Position numbers and translations under genes: made by a program. This document shows positions 28,147 through 35,652 of a stretch of DNA of 55,536 bases, in pieces. This DNA comes from Xanthobacteraceae bacterium. GTDB lineage: Bacteria > Pseudomonadota > Alphaproteobacteria > Rhizobiales > Xanthobacteraceae. The notes below the pieces were generated by a model, which saw only the letters and a program-made list of their open reading frames with translations, had not been told where the DNA came from and did not search any database. How positions within the stretch are numbered: the first letter of the stretch is position 1; each line of letters begins with the position of its first letter. The stretch covers positions 1 through 55,536 of the forward strand of contig JASHOR010000058.1 of the NCBI GenBank assembly GCA_030041005.1. Reading direction: 5' to 3'.

Positions 28147-29028
28147 ATGACGGCACGACAGTTAGCCAACGGCAGCACTGAGCGAACACGCGAGAACGAT
28201 CAGCGGAAGCGCTGGAACGTCCCAAGTGCAGAACAAGCGACGGACCGTGCGCTGCTGCAGCTCGCAGGCATCTCCAAGAGATTTTCGAACGGCCTCGTTG
28301 CGCTCGAAGGCGTCGATTTGAGTGTTGGGCCCGGCGAATTCGTGACGCTGCTGGGCCCATCCGGTTGCGGCAAGTCAACGCTGCTCAGAGTGATTGCGGG
28401 ATTGGCGTCCCCGTCGAATGGACGATTTGATTGGCCGCAATCGAACCATGACGGCGATGGCAAGCCCGGCCGCTCGCTCGGTTTCGTGTTCCAGGAGCCG
28501 ACATTGCTGCCTTGGCGCACCGTGGCCGATAATGTCTATCTGCCGCTGCAGCTTGCCGGCAAACGCAAGGGCGACGTGCAAGACCGCATCGTCGAAGCTT
28601 TGGCACAGGTCGGTCTCAGCCGGTTCGTTGACGCCTATCCCCGCGAACTGTCCGGCGGCATGAAAATGCGGGTCTCCATCGCGCGCGCGCTGCTGACCAA
28701 TCCGCACGTACTCTTGATGGACGAACCGTTTGCGGCACTCGATGAAATCACGCGCACGAAGCTGAACAACGACCTGCTGGAGTTGTTTGCGAGGAAGCAT
28801 TTGACCGTGATCTTCGTCACGCACAGCGTCTATGAATCGGTCTTTCTCTCCTCGCGTATCGTGGTCATGAGCGCGCGACCCGGGCGGGTCAGCGCGGAAA
28901 TCGCCATCGACGTGCCCTATCCCCGCGCCGAGGAATACCGCATGTCTCCGACCTACAACGATTGTTGCCGCCGGGTTTCTGATGCCCTGCGTCGTGCAAT
29001 GGCAGAGACCCCGTTCGTCTCGGATTGA
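28147..29028 (+). CDS. ABC transporter ATP-binding protein
   Basis: A 293-residue ATPase. Walker A is GPSGCGKST at residues 70-78, the Q-loop lies in FVFQEPTLLPWRTV, the signature is LSGGMKMRVSIARAL (canonical LSGGQ with Met), Walker B is VLLMDEPF and the switch histidine is in VTHSVYES. It is of the SsuB/TauB/ThiZ group and energises the neighbouring permease. The N-terminal 35 residues are an unusual charged extension, so translation may begin further downstream. It ends convergently with the DUF3830 gene. Confidence 0.9.
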   Translation: MTARQLANGSTERTRENDQRKRWNVPSAEQATDRALLQLAGISKRFSNGLVALEGVDLSVGPGEFVTLLGPSGCGKSTLLRVIAGLASPSNGRFDWPQSNHDGDGKPGRSLGFVFQEPTLLPWRTVADNVYLPLQLAGKRKGDVQDRIVEALAQVGLSRFVDAYPRELSGGMKMRVSIARALLTNPHVLLMDEPFAALDEITRTKLNNDLLELFARKHLTVIFVTHSVYESVFLSSRIVVMSARPGRVSAEIAIDVPYPRAEEYRMSPTYNDCCRRVSDALRRAMAETPFVSD

Positions 29029-29188
29029 TGACCTTCGCAATGAAGGAGGCTCATCACGACGGTTCGAGGAAAGTGGATTGTACTGTCGAGGTCTGCGCGT
29101 GAGGCCGGCAGTAGCGTTCGACACGCCAGTGCTTTCGCCATGACTTGCGTCCTTCGGCCAGCATCCGTGGCGTAACTGCCACTGCAAG

Positions 29189-29602
29189 CTATTTGCGGTC
29201 GAACAATATGTCCTGCGCACCCTGCCACAGGGTGAGCCGGCCCAGCGCCAGCAGATTTTCGCGGCCTCCGGTAATGGTGAGGAAGTGATTTCCGGCGAGT
29301 TGGCCGACCTTGCTGGCAAAACAGACCCCGCCATATGCCAGGAGGATCTCCGTTTCGCTGATGCCGCCTGGATAGAGGATGATGTCGCCGGGCGCCGGAT
29401 GGCTCGTGTGATTTTCGTAAGACAGGCCAAGATCGAGATCGCCAAGCGGGATCCAACAGCCTTCGCCGCTCCAGCGCACATGGATGATCTTCTGCCGAAA
29501 GGGCAGCAAGCTCGCGAATTTGTTGCATGTCTTGGGTGCCGCGGTCTCTTCCAACCGCGCCTCGAACTCGTAGGGGCCCGCTTTGATTCGAAGCGTAGTC
29601 AT
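29189..29602 (-). CDS. DUF3830 family, cyclophilin-like fold protein
   Basis: A 137-residue protein recognised as a DUF3830 member from FEARLEETAAPKTCNKFASLLPF, read here as EARLEETAAPKTC and FASLLPF, then VRWSGEGCWIPLG, PAPGDIILYPGG and ISETEILLAYG. The family has a cyclophilin-like beta-barrel but is not expected to be a prolyl isomerase. Members recur next to amidohydrolases and decarboxylases in catabolic clusters; their role is unknown. It follows the AllC-like gene by 2 bp and is clearly in the same transcript. Confidence 0.7.
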   Translation of the reverse strand: MTTLRIKAGPYEFEARLEETAAPKTCNKFASLLPFRQKIIHVRWSGEGCWIPLGDLDLGLSYENHTSHPAPGDIILYPGGISETEILLAYGGVCFASKVGQLAGNHFLTITGGRENLLALGRLTLWQGAQDILFDRK

Positions 29603-29604
29603 CG

Positions 29605-30879
29605 TTATCCGCTTTCAAAATTGATGAGAAAGTCGAACAGGGCACGCACCGCCAGGTCGGCGTCTTCGGCAGTAATCGTTTCAAGCGGCGAATGGCTCAC
29701 ACCGCCATTGCCACAGCGGACGAACAGCATACCGATATCCGTCAAGCCGCCGAACATGATCGCATCATGCCCGGCGCCGCTGACCAGATGGCGCACCGCG
29801 ACGCCTTGCCGCGCTACCGCGGCAGCGAGTGCCTTCTGCAGGCGCGGCGAGCACGGCGTAGGCGCTGTCTCGACCAGCTTTTCGGTCTCGACCGTGACGC
29901 CTCGGCGCCTGGCGACCGCTCCGATGCCGGTAAGGATGTCGGCGACTGCGGCCGCGAGCGCATGCTTTTCGCCCGCGCGGACGTCGAGCGATAGCTCGCA
30001 TAACGCGGGAATGACGTTGATCGCGCCGTTCGGGACCTGCAATTGCCCGACCGTGCCCATGAGCCCCGGGACGCTCGAGCAGCGCTGTTCGACCAGCGCA
30101 ATGATCTCGGCTGCTGCGGCGGCCGCATCGTGGCGAAGGCTCATGGGCACCGTGCCGGCGTGGCCTGCGACGCCCCGGATCTTGACGTGGTATCGTTCAA
30201 GCCCGGCGATGGCGCTCACGATGCCCAGGGGCAGGCCGTTGTGCAAAAGGACCGGACCCTGCTCGATATGAACCTCGACATAGCCGAGCAACGGCGACGG
30301 CCGCCTGATCGCGGCGATCGAGGCGGCGTCGCCGCCGGTCTGGCGCAGCGCCTCGCCGAGGCTGCATCCTTCGGCATCGCGCTGATTCAGGACGGCCTCG
30401 TTGAAGCGTCCAGCCATGGCGGCGCTGCCGATGAAGGGAGTAGAAAAGCGAACGCCTTCTTCCTCGGAGAAGCCGACGACGTCGACATGAAACGGTAGGC
30501 TCACGTTCCGGCGCCGCAACTCCTCGACAACGACGATGCCGGCGAGAATTCCGAGCCGCCCGTCATACTTCCCAGCGTTGCGAACGGTGTCGTAGTGCGA
30601 CGCTATGATCAGCGTCGCAGCATTGTGGCGCGCGGCCGGATAGCGGCCGATGACATTGCCGACGACGTCCTCCTCCACCATCATGCCAGCCTCGACCATC
30701 AACACAAGCAACTCGGCCGCGGTAGCCCGATGCGCTGGGGTCATGAACGTGCAGGTCAAGCCATCAGTGCTCTCGGAATGCTTGGCGAGGCGATCCGCCA
30801 AGGTCAGAACGCGGCAGCCAAGCTTCGCGGCTTCGCCGTTCGAATTTCCGTCACGCGCGCAAGGAGAATAAGTCAACAT
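29605..30879 (-). CDS. allC: Allantoate amidohydrolase / N-carbamoyl amino acid hydrolase (M20 family)
   Basis: A 424-residue binuclear metal hydrolase. Ligands are His95 (ASHYDTV), Asp106 (GKYDGRLG), the Glu140-Glu141 pair (FSEEEGVRF), His in VEVHIEQGP and the C-terminal His in GGVSHSPLE. RGVAGHAGTVPMSLRHDA is the dimerisation/substrate loop of the carbamoylase-allantoate subfamily. The N-terminal RVLTLADRLAKHSESTDGLT with FMTPAHR resembles allantoate amidohydrolases. With PuuE and UraD-UraH encoded divergently, hydrolysis of allantoate to ureidoglycine is the natural reaction. A beta-ureidopropionase or carbamoylase role remains possible. Confidence 0.8.
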   Translation of the reverse strand: MLTYSPCARDGNSNGEAAKLGCRVLTLADRLAKHSESTDGLTCTFMTPAHRATAAELLVLMVEAGMMVEEDVVGNVIGRYPAARHNAATLIIASHYDTVRNAGKYDGRLGILAGIVVVEELRRRNVSLPFHVDVVGFSEEEGVRFSTPFIGSAAMAGRFNEAVLNQRDAEGCSLGEALRQTGGDAASIAAIRRPSPLLGYVEVHIEQGPVLLHNGLPLGIVSAIAGLERYHVKIRGVAGHAGTVPMSLRHDAAAAAAEIIALVEQRCSSVPGLMGTVGQLQVPNGAINVIPALCELSLDVRAGEKHALAAAVADILTGIGAVARRRGVTVETEKLVETAPTPCSPRLQKALAAAVARQGVAVRHLVSGAGHDAIMFGGLTDIGMLFVRCGNGGVSHSPLETITAEDADLAVRALFDFLINFESG

Positions 30880-30975
30880 TGGAGAATACTGGCGTCGTTG
30901 GAACGGGTGACACTTGAACAGGTCCGCGTATCTCTGTCATGTTAAATCAACTCAAACAATAGAGGTGATTTGGCT

Positions 30976-32169
30976 GTGCTGACCGTGCTCACGGAATGGT
31001 TGAACGTCATCTTTCGCTGGCTTCACGTTACCGCCGCGATGGCATGGATCGGCAGCTCATTTTACTTCATGCACCTGGACTACACACTCAAGCCCGGCGC
31101 CAACCTTCCGTCGCGGGCCGACGGCGAGACTTGGCAAGTACACGGCGGCGGGTTCTACCAAATCGTGAAATATCTCGTTGCGCCCGCGCGCATGCCGGAC
31201 GAACTGACGTGGTTCAAGTGGGAAGCCTACACCACGTGGCTGTCGGGATTCGCGCTGCTGGTGCTCGTCTATTATCTCGAGGCAGATCTGTTTCTCATCG
31301 ATCCATCCGTTCTGAACATCACCCCGTTGACCGGAGCGGCGATCGCCTTCGCCAGTCTTGCCTTATTGTGGCTCATCTATGAGTTAGCGTGCCGCTCGCC
31401 GCTCGGCCGACATGAGGTGACGCTGGCGCTCATAGGTTACGTGTTCCTGGTCGGGGTCACCTACGCCTTCACCCACGTCTTCAGCGGACGTGGTGCGCTG
31501 AACCAGATCGGCGCGTTGATCGGCACGATCATGGTGGCAAACGTCTTTCTCATCATCATTCCGAATCAGAAGAAAGTCGTCGCTGACCTCATCGCCGGCC
31601 GCACGCCTGATCCGAGGCTTGGCGCGCAGGGCAAACAGCGCTCGGTGCACAATAACTATCTCACTCTGCCGGTAATTTTCCTGATGCTCAGCAACCACTA
31701 TCCGCTGGTCTACGCCACGCGGTTCAACTGGTTGATTGTCGCGATCGTACTGGCGATCGGTCCAGTGATCCGTCATTTCTTCAACTCACGCCACCAGGGC
31801 AAGGGCAATCCGTGGTGGACTTGGGTGGTCGCCGCGGCGGGCCTTGGCGCAATTGCATGGTTGACGGCGACCGGGGCGCCTGGGACGAACGTCGGCTCAC
31901 TGCCGCCGTCGCCAAAATTCGCGCAGGTTGCACAGATCGTCATGACGCGCTGCAGCATGTGCCACGCATCAAATCCGGTATGGGCCGGTATCGACTTTGC
32001 TCCTGACGGCGTACTGCTTGATCGGCCGGACCGCATCCTGGCTCGCGCCCGGTTGATCGATCTCAATGCAGTGCGGTCACACGCCATGCCGCCGGGCAAT
32101 ATTACCGAAATGACGCAGGCCGAGCGTCGCTTGCTTGCGGCTTGGTTCGCCGCCGGGAAGCCGATGTGA
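30976..32169 (+). CDS. puuD: Membrane urate oxidase with cytochrome c domain (PuuD)
   Basis: A 397-residue integral membrane protein. About eight hydrophobic helices with conserved histidines (LHVTAAMAWIGSSFYFMHLD) are followed by a C-terminal cytochrome c domain with the haem site C326-x2-C329-H330 (TRCSMCHASN) and a distal methionine candidate in HAMPPGN. PuuD oxidises urate to 5-hydroxyisourate and passes electrons to the respiratory chain, unlike soluble uricase. GTG at 30976 has AGAGGTG seven bases upstream; a TTG at 30970 is less likely. It begins the operon with puuE. Confidence 0.92.
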   Translation: MLTVLTEWLNVIFRWLHVTAAMAWIGSSFYFMHLDYTLKPGANLPSRADGETWQVHGGGFYQIVKYLVAPARMPDELTWFKWEAYTTWLSGFALLVLVYYLEADLFLIDPSVLNITPLTGAAIAFASLALLWLIYELACRSPLGRHEVTLALIGYVFLVGVTYAFTHVFSGRGALNQIGALIGTIMVANVFLIIIPNQKKVVADLIAGRTPDPRLGAQGKQRSVHNNYLTLPVIFLMLSNHYPLVYATRFNWLIVAIVLAIGPVIRHFFNSRHQGKGNPWWTWVVAAAGLGAIAWLTATGAPGTNVGSLPPSPKFAQVAQIVMTRCSMCHASNPVWAGIDFAPDGVLLDRPDRILARARLIDLNAVRSHAMPPGNITEMTQAERRLLAAWFAAGKPM

Positions 32170-33113
32170 TGCTGAACGGATATCCACGCGATCTGATCGG
32201 CTACGGCCGCTATCCACCTGATCCGCGATGGCCGGGGCGAGCCCGAGTCGCGGTGCAGTTCGTCATCAATTACGAGGAAGGTGCCGAGCAGTCGATTCTG
32301 CACGGCGATTCCGCTTCGGAAGCTTTCCTCTCCGACGTGCTCGGCGCCAAACCGTGGGTCGGTCAGCGCCATATGAATGTTGAGTCGATGTACGAGTACG
32401 GCTCGCGCGCCGGCTTCTGGCGGCTATGGCGGATGTTCACGGACGCGAAGCTGCCCGTCACTGTCTATGCGGTTGCCAATGCACTCGCGCGCAATGCGGA
32501 GGCTGTTGCCGCCATGCGGGAGGCCAAGTGGGAGATCGCGAGCCACGGCCTCAAATGGATCGACTACCGCGATTTTCCTGAAGCCGAAGAGCGCGCACAT
32601 ATGATCGAGGCGATCCGCGTTCACGCGGCCGCGACCGGCGAGCGCCCGCTGGGCTGGTATACGGGTCGTAGTTCCGTTAACACGCTCAAGCTCGTGCTTG
32701 AGGAGGGCGGCTTTTTGTATTCATCGGATTCCTATGCCGACGACCTGCCCTATTGGATCAACGGTCCAAACGGGCCGCATCTGATCATCCCCTATTCGCT
32801 CGACGTCAATGACATGCGGTTCATCAATCCGCAGGGCTTTTCAAGCGGCGATGACTTCTTCGCTTATCTGCGTGATGCGTTCGATGTTCTTTATGCTGAG
32901 GGCGAAAGGGCGCCGAAGATGATGTCTGTCGGCCTGCACTGCCGACTTGTCGGGCGGCCGGGACGCGCGGCCGCCCTCAAGCGATTTATCGACTATCTTG
33001 CCGGTAAGGATCGGGTCTGGATCGCGACGCGACTTGAGATTGCGCGGCATTGGCAACGTGAGCACGGTGACCTCGCCAAAGAGCGCACGACCAGCACGAA
33101 AAACCCGTCATGA
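32169..33113 (+). CDS. puuE: Allantoinase PuuE (polysaccharide-deacetylase fold)
   Basis: A 314-residue protein with the NodB/polysaccharide deacetylase fold as used by PuuE allantoinases: RVAVQFVINYEEGAEQSILHGD, EYGSRAGFWRLWRMF, IASHGLKWIDYRDF and GWYTGRSSVNTL. It opens the hydantoin ring of allantoin to give allantoate. Its ATG overlaps the puuD stop (TGATG), and its own stop overlaps the next gene, so the operon is translationally coupled. It has no relation to metal-dependent AllB-type allantoinase. Confidence 0.93.
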   Translation: MLNGYPRDLIGYGRYPPDPRWPGRARVAVQFVINYEEGAEQSILHGDSASEAFLSDVLGAKPWVGQRHMNVESMYEYGSRAGFWRLWRMFTDAKLPVTVYAVANALARNAEAVAAMREAKWEIASHGLKWIDYRDFPEAEERAHMIEAIRVHAAATGERPLGWYTGRSSVNTLKLVLEEGGFLYSSDSYADDLPYWINGPNGPHLIIPYSLDVNDMRFINPQGFSSGDDFFAYLRDAFDVLYAEGERAPKMMSVGLHCRLVGRPGRAAALKRFIDYLAGKDRVWIATRLEIARHWQREHGDLAKERTTSTKNPS

Positions 33114-33997
33114 GCGCAATTTCGCTCGATGAGTTGAATGCCGCCGACCAGCAGGCCTTCGTCGAAGCGCTCGGCAACATCTACGAACATGCGCCCTGGG
33201 TGGCGGAGGCTGCAGCCCGCAAAAGGCCCTTCCGCACGCTGGCGGCTTTGACTGAGGCGCTGCAGGAAGCCGTGCAGGCCGCACCGGAGGCGCAGCAGCA
33301 CGCGCTGATCACCGGGCATCCCGATCTCGCCGACAGGGCGGTACGGCTTCAGACGCTGACGGTCGATTCGCGTCGTGAGCAGAGTCGCGCCGGCCTCGAC
33401 CGGCTGAGCGACGAGGAGTTCGAGCGGTTTCAACGCCTCAACGAGGCCTATCGCGCGAGATTCAAATTCCCGTTCATCATCTGCGTGCGCCGCCACACCA
33501 AGGACTCGATCCTCCGCGAATTTGAGCGGCGATCGCACAATGACGTCACGAGTGAGCGCAGCGCGGCGCTTCGCGAAATCTCCCGCATCGCGCAGCTCAG
33601 GCTCGATCAGCACGTCAAGGGACCCGATCGGCTCAAGGTGCACGGCCGCATCTCGACCCATGTGCTCGATACGCTCAATGGCCGGCCGGCGGCCGGTGTT
33701 GCTATCGAACTGGGCATTGTCTGCGAGGTCGGCATGCGGCAGGTGATCGCCCGAGCTATGACCAATGCCGACGGCCGCACCGACCGCCCGCTGATTGCCG
33801 AGGAGCCGGTGCCGATCGGCTGCTACGAGCTGCGCTTCGCAATCGGCGCGTATTTTGCCGCGCAAAGGCTCACACTTCCAGACCCGGCCTTCCTCGACGT
33901 CGTGCTGGTGCGCTTCTCGGTCGCGGAGGCAGAGGGCCATTATCATGTGCCGCTACTGACGACGCCGTGGAGCTACACTACCTATCGCGGAAGTTGA
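33110..33997 (+). CDS. uraD-uraH: Bifunctional OHCU decarboxylase / 5-hydroxyisourate hydrolase (UraD-UraH fusion)
   Basis: A 295-residue fusion. Residues 1-168 are an OHCU decarboxylase with IYEHAPW, the catalytic His70 in TGHPDLA, and FPFIICVRRHTKDSIL. Residues 178-295 are a transthyretin-like 5-hydroxyisourate hydrolase with GRISTHVLDTLNGRPAAGV, and the diagnostic C-terminal YRGS. Together they turn the product of PuuD into S-allantoin: ring opening by the C-terminal half and then decarboxylation by the N-terminal half. The start overlaps the puuE stop by four bases (ATGA). Fusions in this order are known as allantoin synthases in other bacteria. Confidence 0.93.
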   Translation: MSAISLDELNAADQQAFVEALGNIYEHAPWVAEAAARKRPFRTLAALTEALQEAVQAAPEAQQHALITGHPDLADRAVRLQTLTVDSRREQSRAGLDRLSDEEFERFQRLNEAYRARFKFPFIICVRRHTKDSILREFERRSHNDVTSERSAALREISRIAQLRLDQHVKGPDRLKVHGRISTHVLDTLNGRPAAGVAIELGIVCEVGMRQVIARAMTNADGRTDRPLIAEEPVPIGCYELRFAIGAYFAAQRLTLPDPAFLDVVLVRFSVAEAEGHYHVPLLTTPWSYTTYRGS

Positions 33998-34040
33998 TCG
34001 CGATCCGCTGCTTCGCGGTCACGAGTGTGATGGACGTATC

Positions 34041-34511
34041 ATGAGTGAGAACACGTTCATGAAGCGGGCTGCCGCGCTTGCCCTGGAAAAGATGCGCGCG
34101 GATCAGGGCGGTCCCTTCGGAGCGGTCATCGTCCGCACTGGCGAGATCATCGCGGAGGGATGGAACCAGGTGACGTCGACCAACGATCCAACCGCGCATG
34201 CCGAGATTGTCGCCATCCGCCACGCCTGCGCCGCTCTCGGCGTCTTCAACCTACAGGGCTGCGACATCTACACGAGCTGTGAGCCCTGTCCGATGTGCCT
34301 CGGCGCGATCTATTGGGCGCGGCTGCACCGCCTTTATTTTGCCAATACGCGCGCCGACGCCGCCAAGATTGGGTTTGATGACGAATTCATCTATCGCGAG
34401 ATCGCGACTGAGATTGGCACTCGCAGCATCCCCAGCCAGCAAATGAAATCAACCGCCGCGCAGCAGGCATTTCGCGAGTGGATGGAGAGCCCGAACAAGA
34501 TCCGCTACTAA
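34041..34511 (+). CDS. guaD: Guanine deaminase (cytidine-deaminase-like zinc enzyme)
   Basis: A 156-residue nucleoside-deaminase-fold enzyme. Zinc ligands are His53 with the proton shuttle Glu55 (THAEIVA in the form TAHAEIVAIR), Cys83 and Cys86 (EPCPMCLGAI). The C-terminal GFDDEFIYREI is characteristic of Bacillus-type GuaD rather than of TadA. It converts guanine to xanthine, which feeds the xanthine dehydrogenase. It lies 43 bp after the uraD-uraH gene and is probably in the same operon. It is convergent with the CobW gene. Confidence 0.86.
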   Translation: MSENTFMKRAAALALEKMRADQGGPFGAVIVRTGEIIAEGWNQVTSTNDPTAHAEIVAIRHACAALGVFNLQGCDIYTSCEPCPMCLGAIYWARLHRLYFANTRADAAKIGFDDEFIYREIATEIGTRSIPSQQMKSTAAQQAFREWMESPNKIRY

Positions 34512-34624
34512 AAATGTTGAAATGACTTATCCGCGATTCGTTATGACCCTCTCTGCTTGCTCGCGCTTCCGAACGAAAAACCAGCCTCACTTTTCATTGG
34601 CGCGCTTCCGGCGGTCGTGCTTGA

Positions 34625-35632
34625 TCAGTCTGCAAGGCAGGGGCGCAAGCCCCGTTCGAGCGCGCCGCGGTCAAGACCGCGCCCGATGAACACGAGGCGG
34701 CTGCTTGAGTGATCGCCGCCCCACGGATTGGCCGGCCGGAATTCGAAGAGCCGATGTACGCCTTGCAGGACCATTCGCCGCGGATCGTCCTTAATGGCGA
34801 GGATGCCCTTGAGGCGGAAAATGTCGTCGCCGTGCCGTTCAAGCAGGCTGCTCAGGTAGGCTTCAAGTTTTTCCTTGTCGAACGCCGCTGCGAAGGTGAA
34901 CGACGCCGAGCTCAAAGATGGATCGTGCTCATGATCGTGGTCCTCAAGGAAATGGTCGTCGCTCGCCATGGTCCGCGACAGGTCGAAAGCTCCGATACCG
35001 AGGATATTCTCCAGCTGGACCTTGGCGTAGCTCGAGCGAAAGATGGATGCCGTAGCGTTCAGGCCGCGGATGCGGCCTTCGATCGACTTGATCTCGCTCT
35101 CGTCGACGAGGTCGATCTTGTTGATGATGACGCGGTCGGCGGCCACTATCTGATCGACTGCCTGGTTATCGACGCCAGCGAGCTTGGGATCGTCAAGATG
35201 TTTGCAGATATGCTTGGCGTCGACCAACGTCACGATGCCGTCGAGATTAACCTGCCGGGCGATGTCGTCGTCGATGAAAAACGTCGCAGCGACTGGGTTT
35301 GGGTCCGCCAGACCGCTGGTCTCGACCAGGATGTGATCGAATTTCTCACGGCGGCTCATGAGCTGGCCGAGGATGCGCATGAGATCGGTGCGTACGCTGG
35401 CAACACAGCAGATGCAGCCGTTGGTCATCTCAAAGATTTCCTCTTCCGAGGTCATCACCAGGTCGGAATCGATATTGATCTCGCCGAACTCGTTTTCGAT
35501 GACGGCGATCCGGTGGCCGTGCCTCTCGGTCAGGATGTAGTTGAGCAGCGTCGTTTTGCCTGAGCCCAGAAATCCTGACAGGATCGTGACCGGGACGGGA
35601 CGAGAGCCCTTTTGTTGCTCGGATGCATTCAT
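34625..35632 (-). CDS. CobW/COG0523 metallochaperone-type GTPase
   Basis: A 335-residue G3E GTPase. The P-loop is SGFLGSGKTT (about residues 19-28), the metal motif CxCC is Cys73-Ile-Cys75-Cys76, guanine specificity lies in INKID, and an acidic-histidine stretch (HFLEDHDHEHD) precedes the CobW C-terminal domain. Such proteins deliver zinc or other metals to client enzymes. The neighbours include several zinc or metal hydrolases (GuaD, the cytosine-deaminase-like protein, AllC). The ATG at 35632 is preferred to the TTG one codon earlier. The gap to the molybdenum hydroxylase gene is only 20 bp, so it is the last gene of that operon. Confidence 0.88.
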   Translation of the reverse strand: MNASEQQKGSRPVPVTILSGFLGSGKTTLLNYILTERHGHRIAVIENEFGEINIDSDLVMTSEEEIFEMTNGCICCVASVRTDLMRILGQLMSRREKFDHILVETSGLADPNPVAATFFIDDDIARQVNLDGIVTLVDAKHICKHLDDPKLAGVDNQAVDQIVAADRVIINKIDLVDESEIKSIEGRIRGLNATASIFRSSYAKVQLENILGIGAFDLSRTMASDDHFLEDHDHEHDPSLSSASFTFAAAFDKEKLEAYLSSLLERHGDDIFRLKGILAIKDDPRRMVLQGVHRLFEFRPANPWGGDHSSSRLVFIGRGLDRGALERGLRPCLAD

Positions 35633-35652
35633 CAATCGACTCCGCTCGTTGT

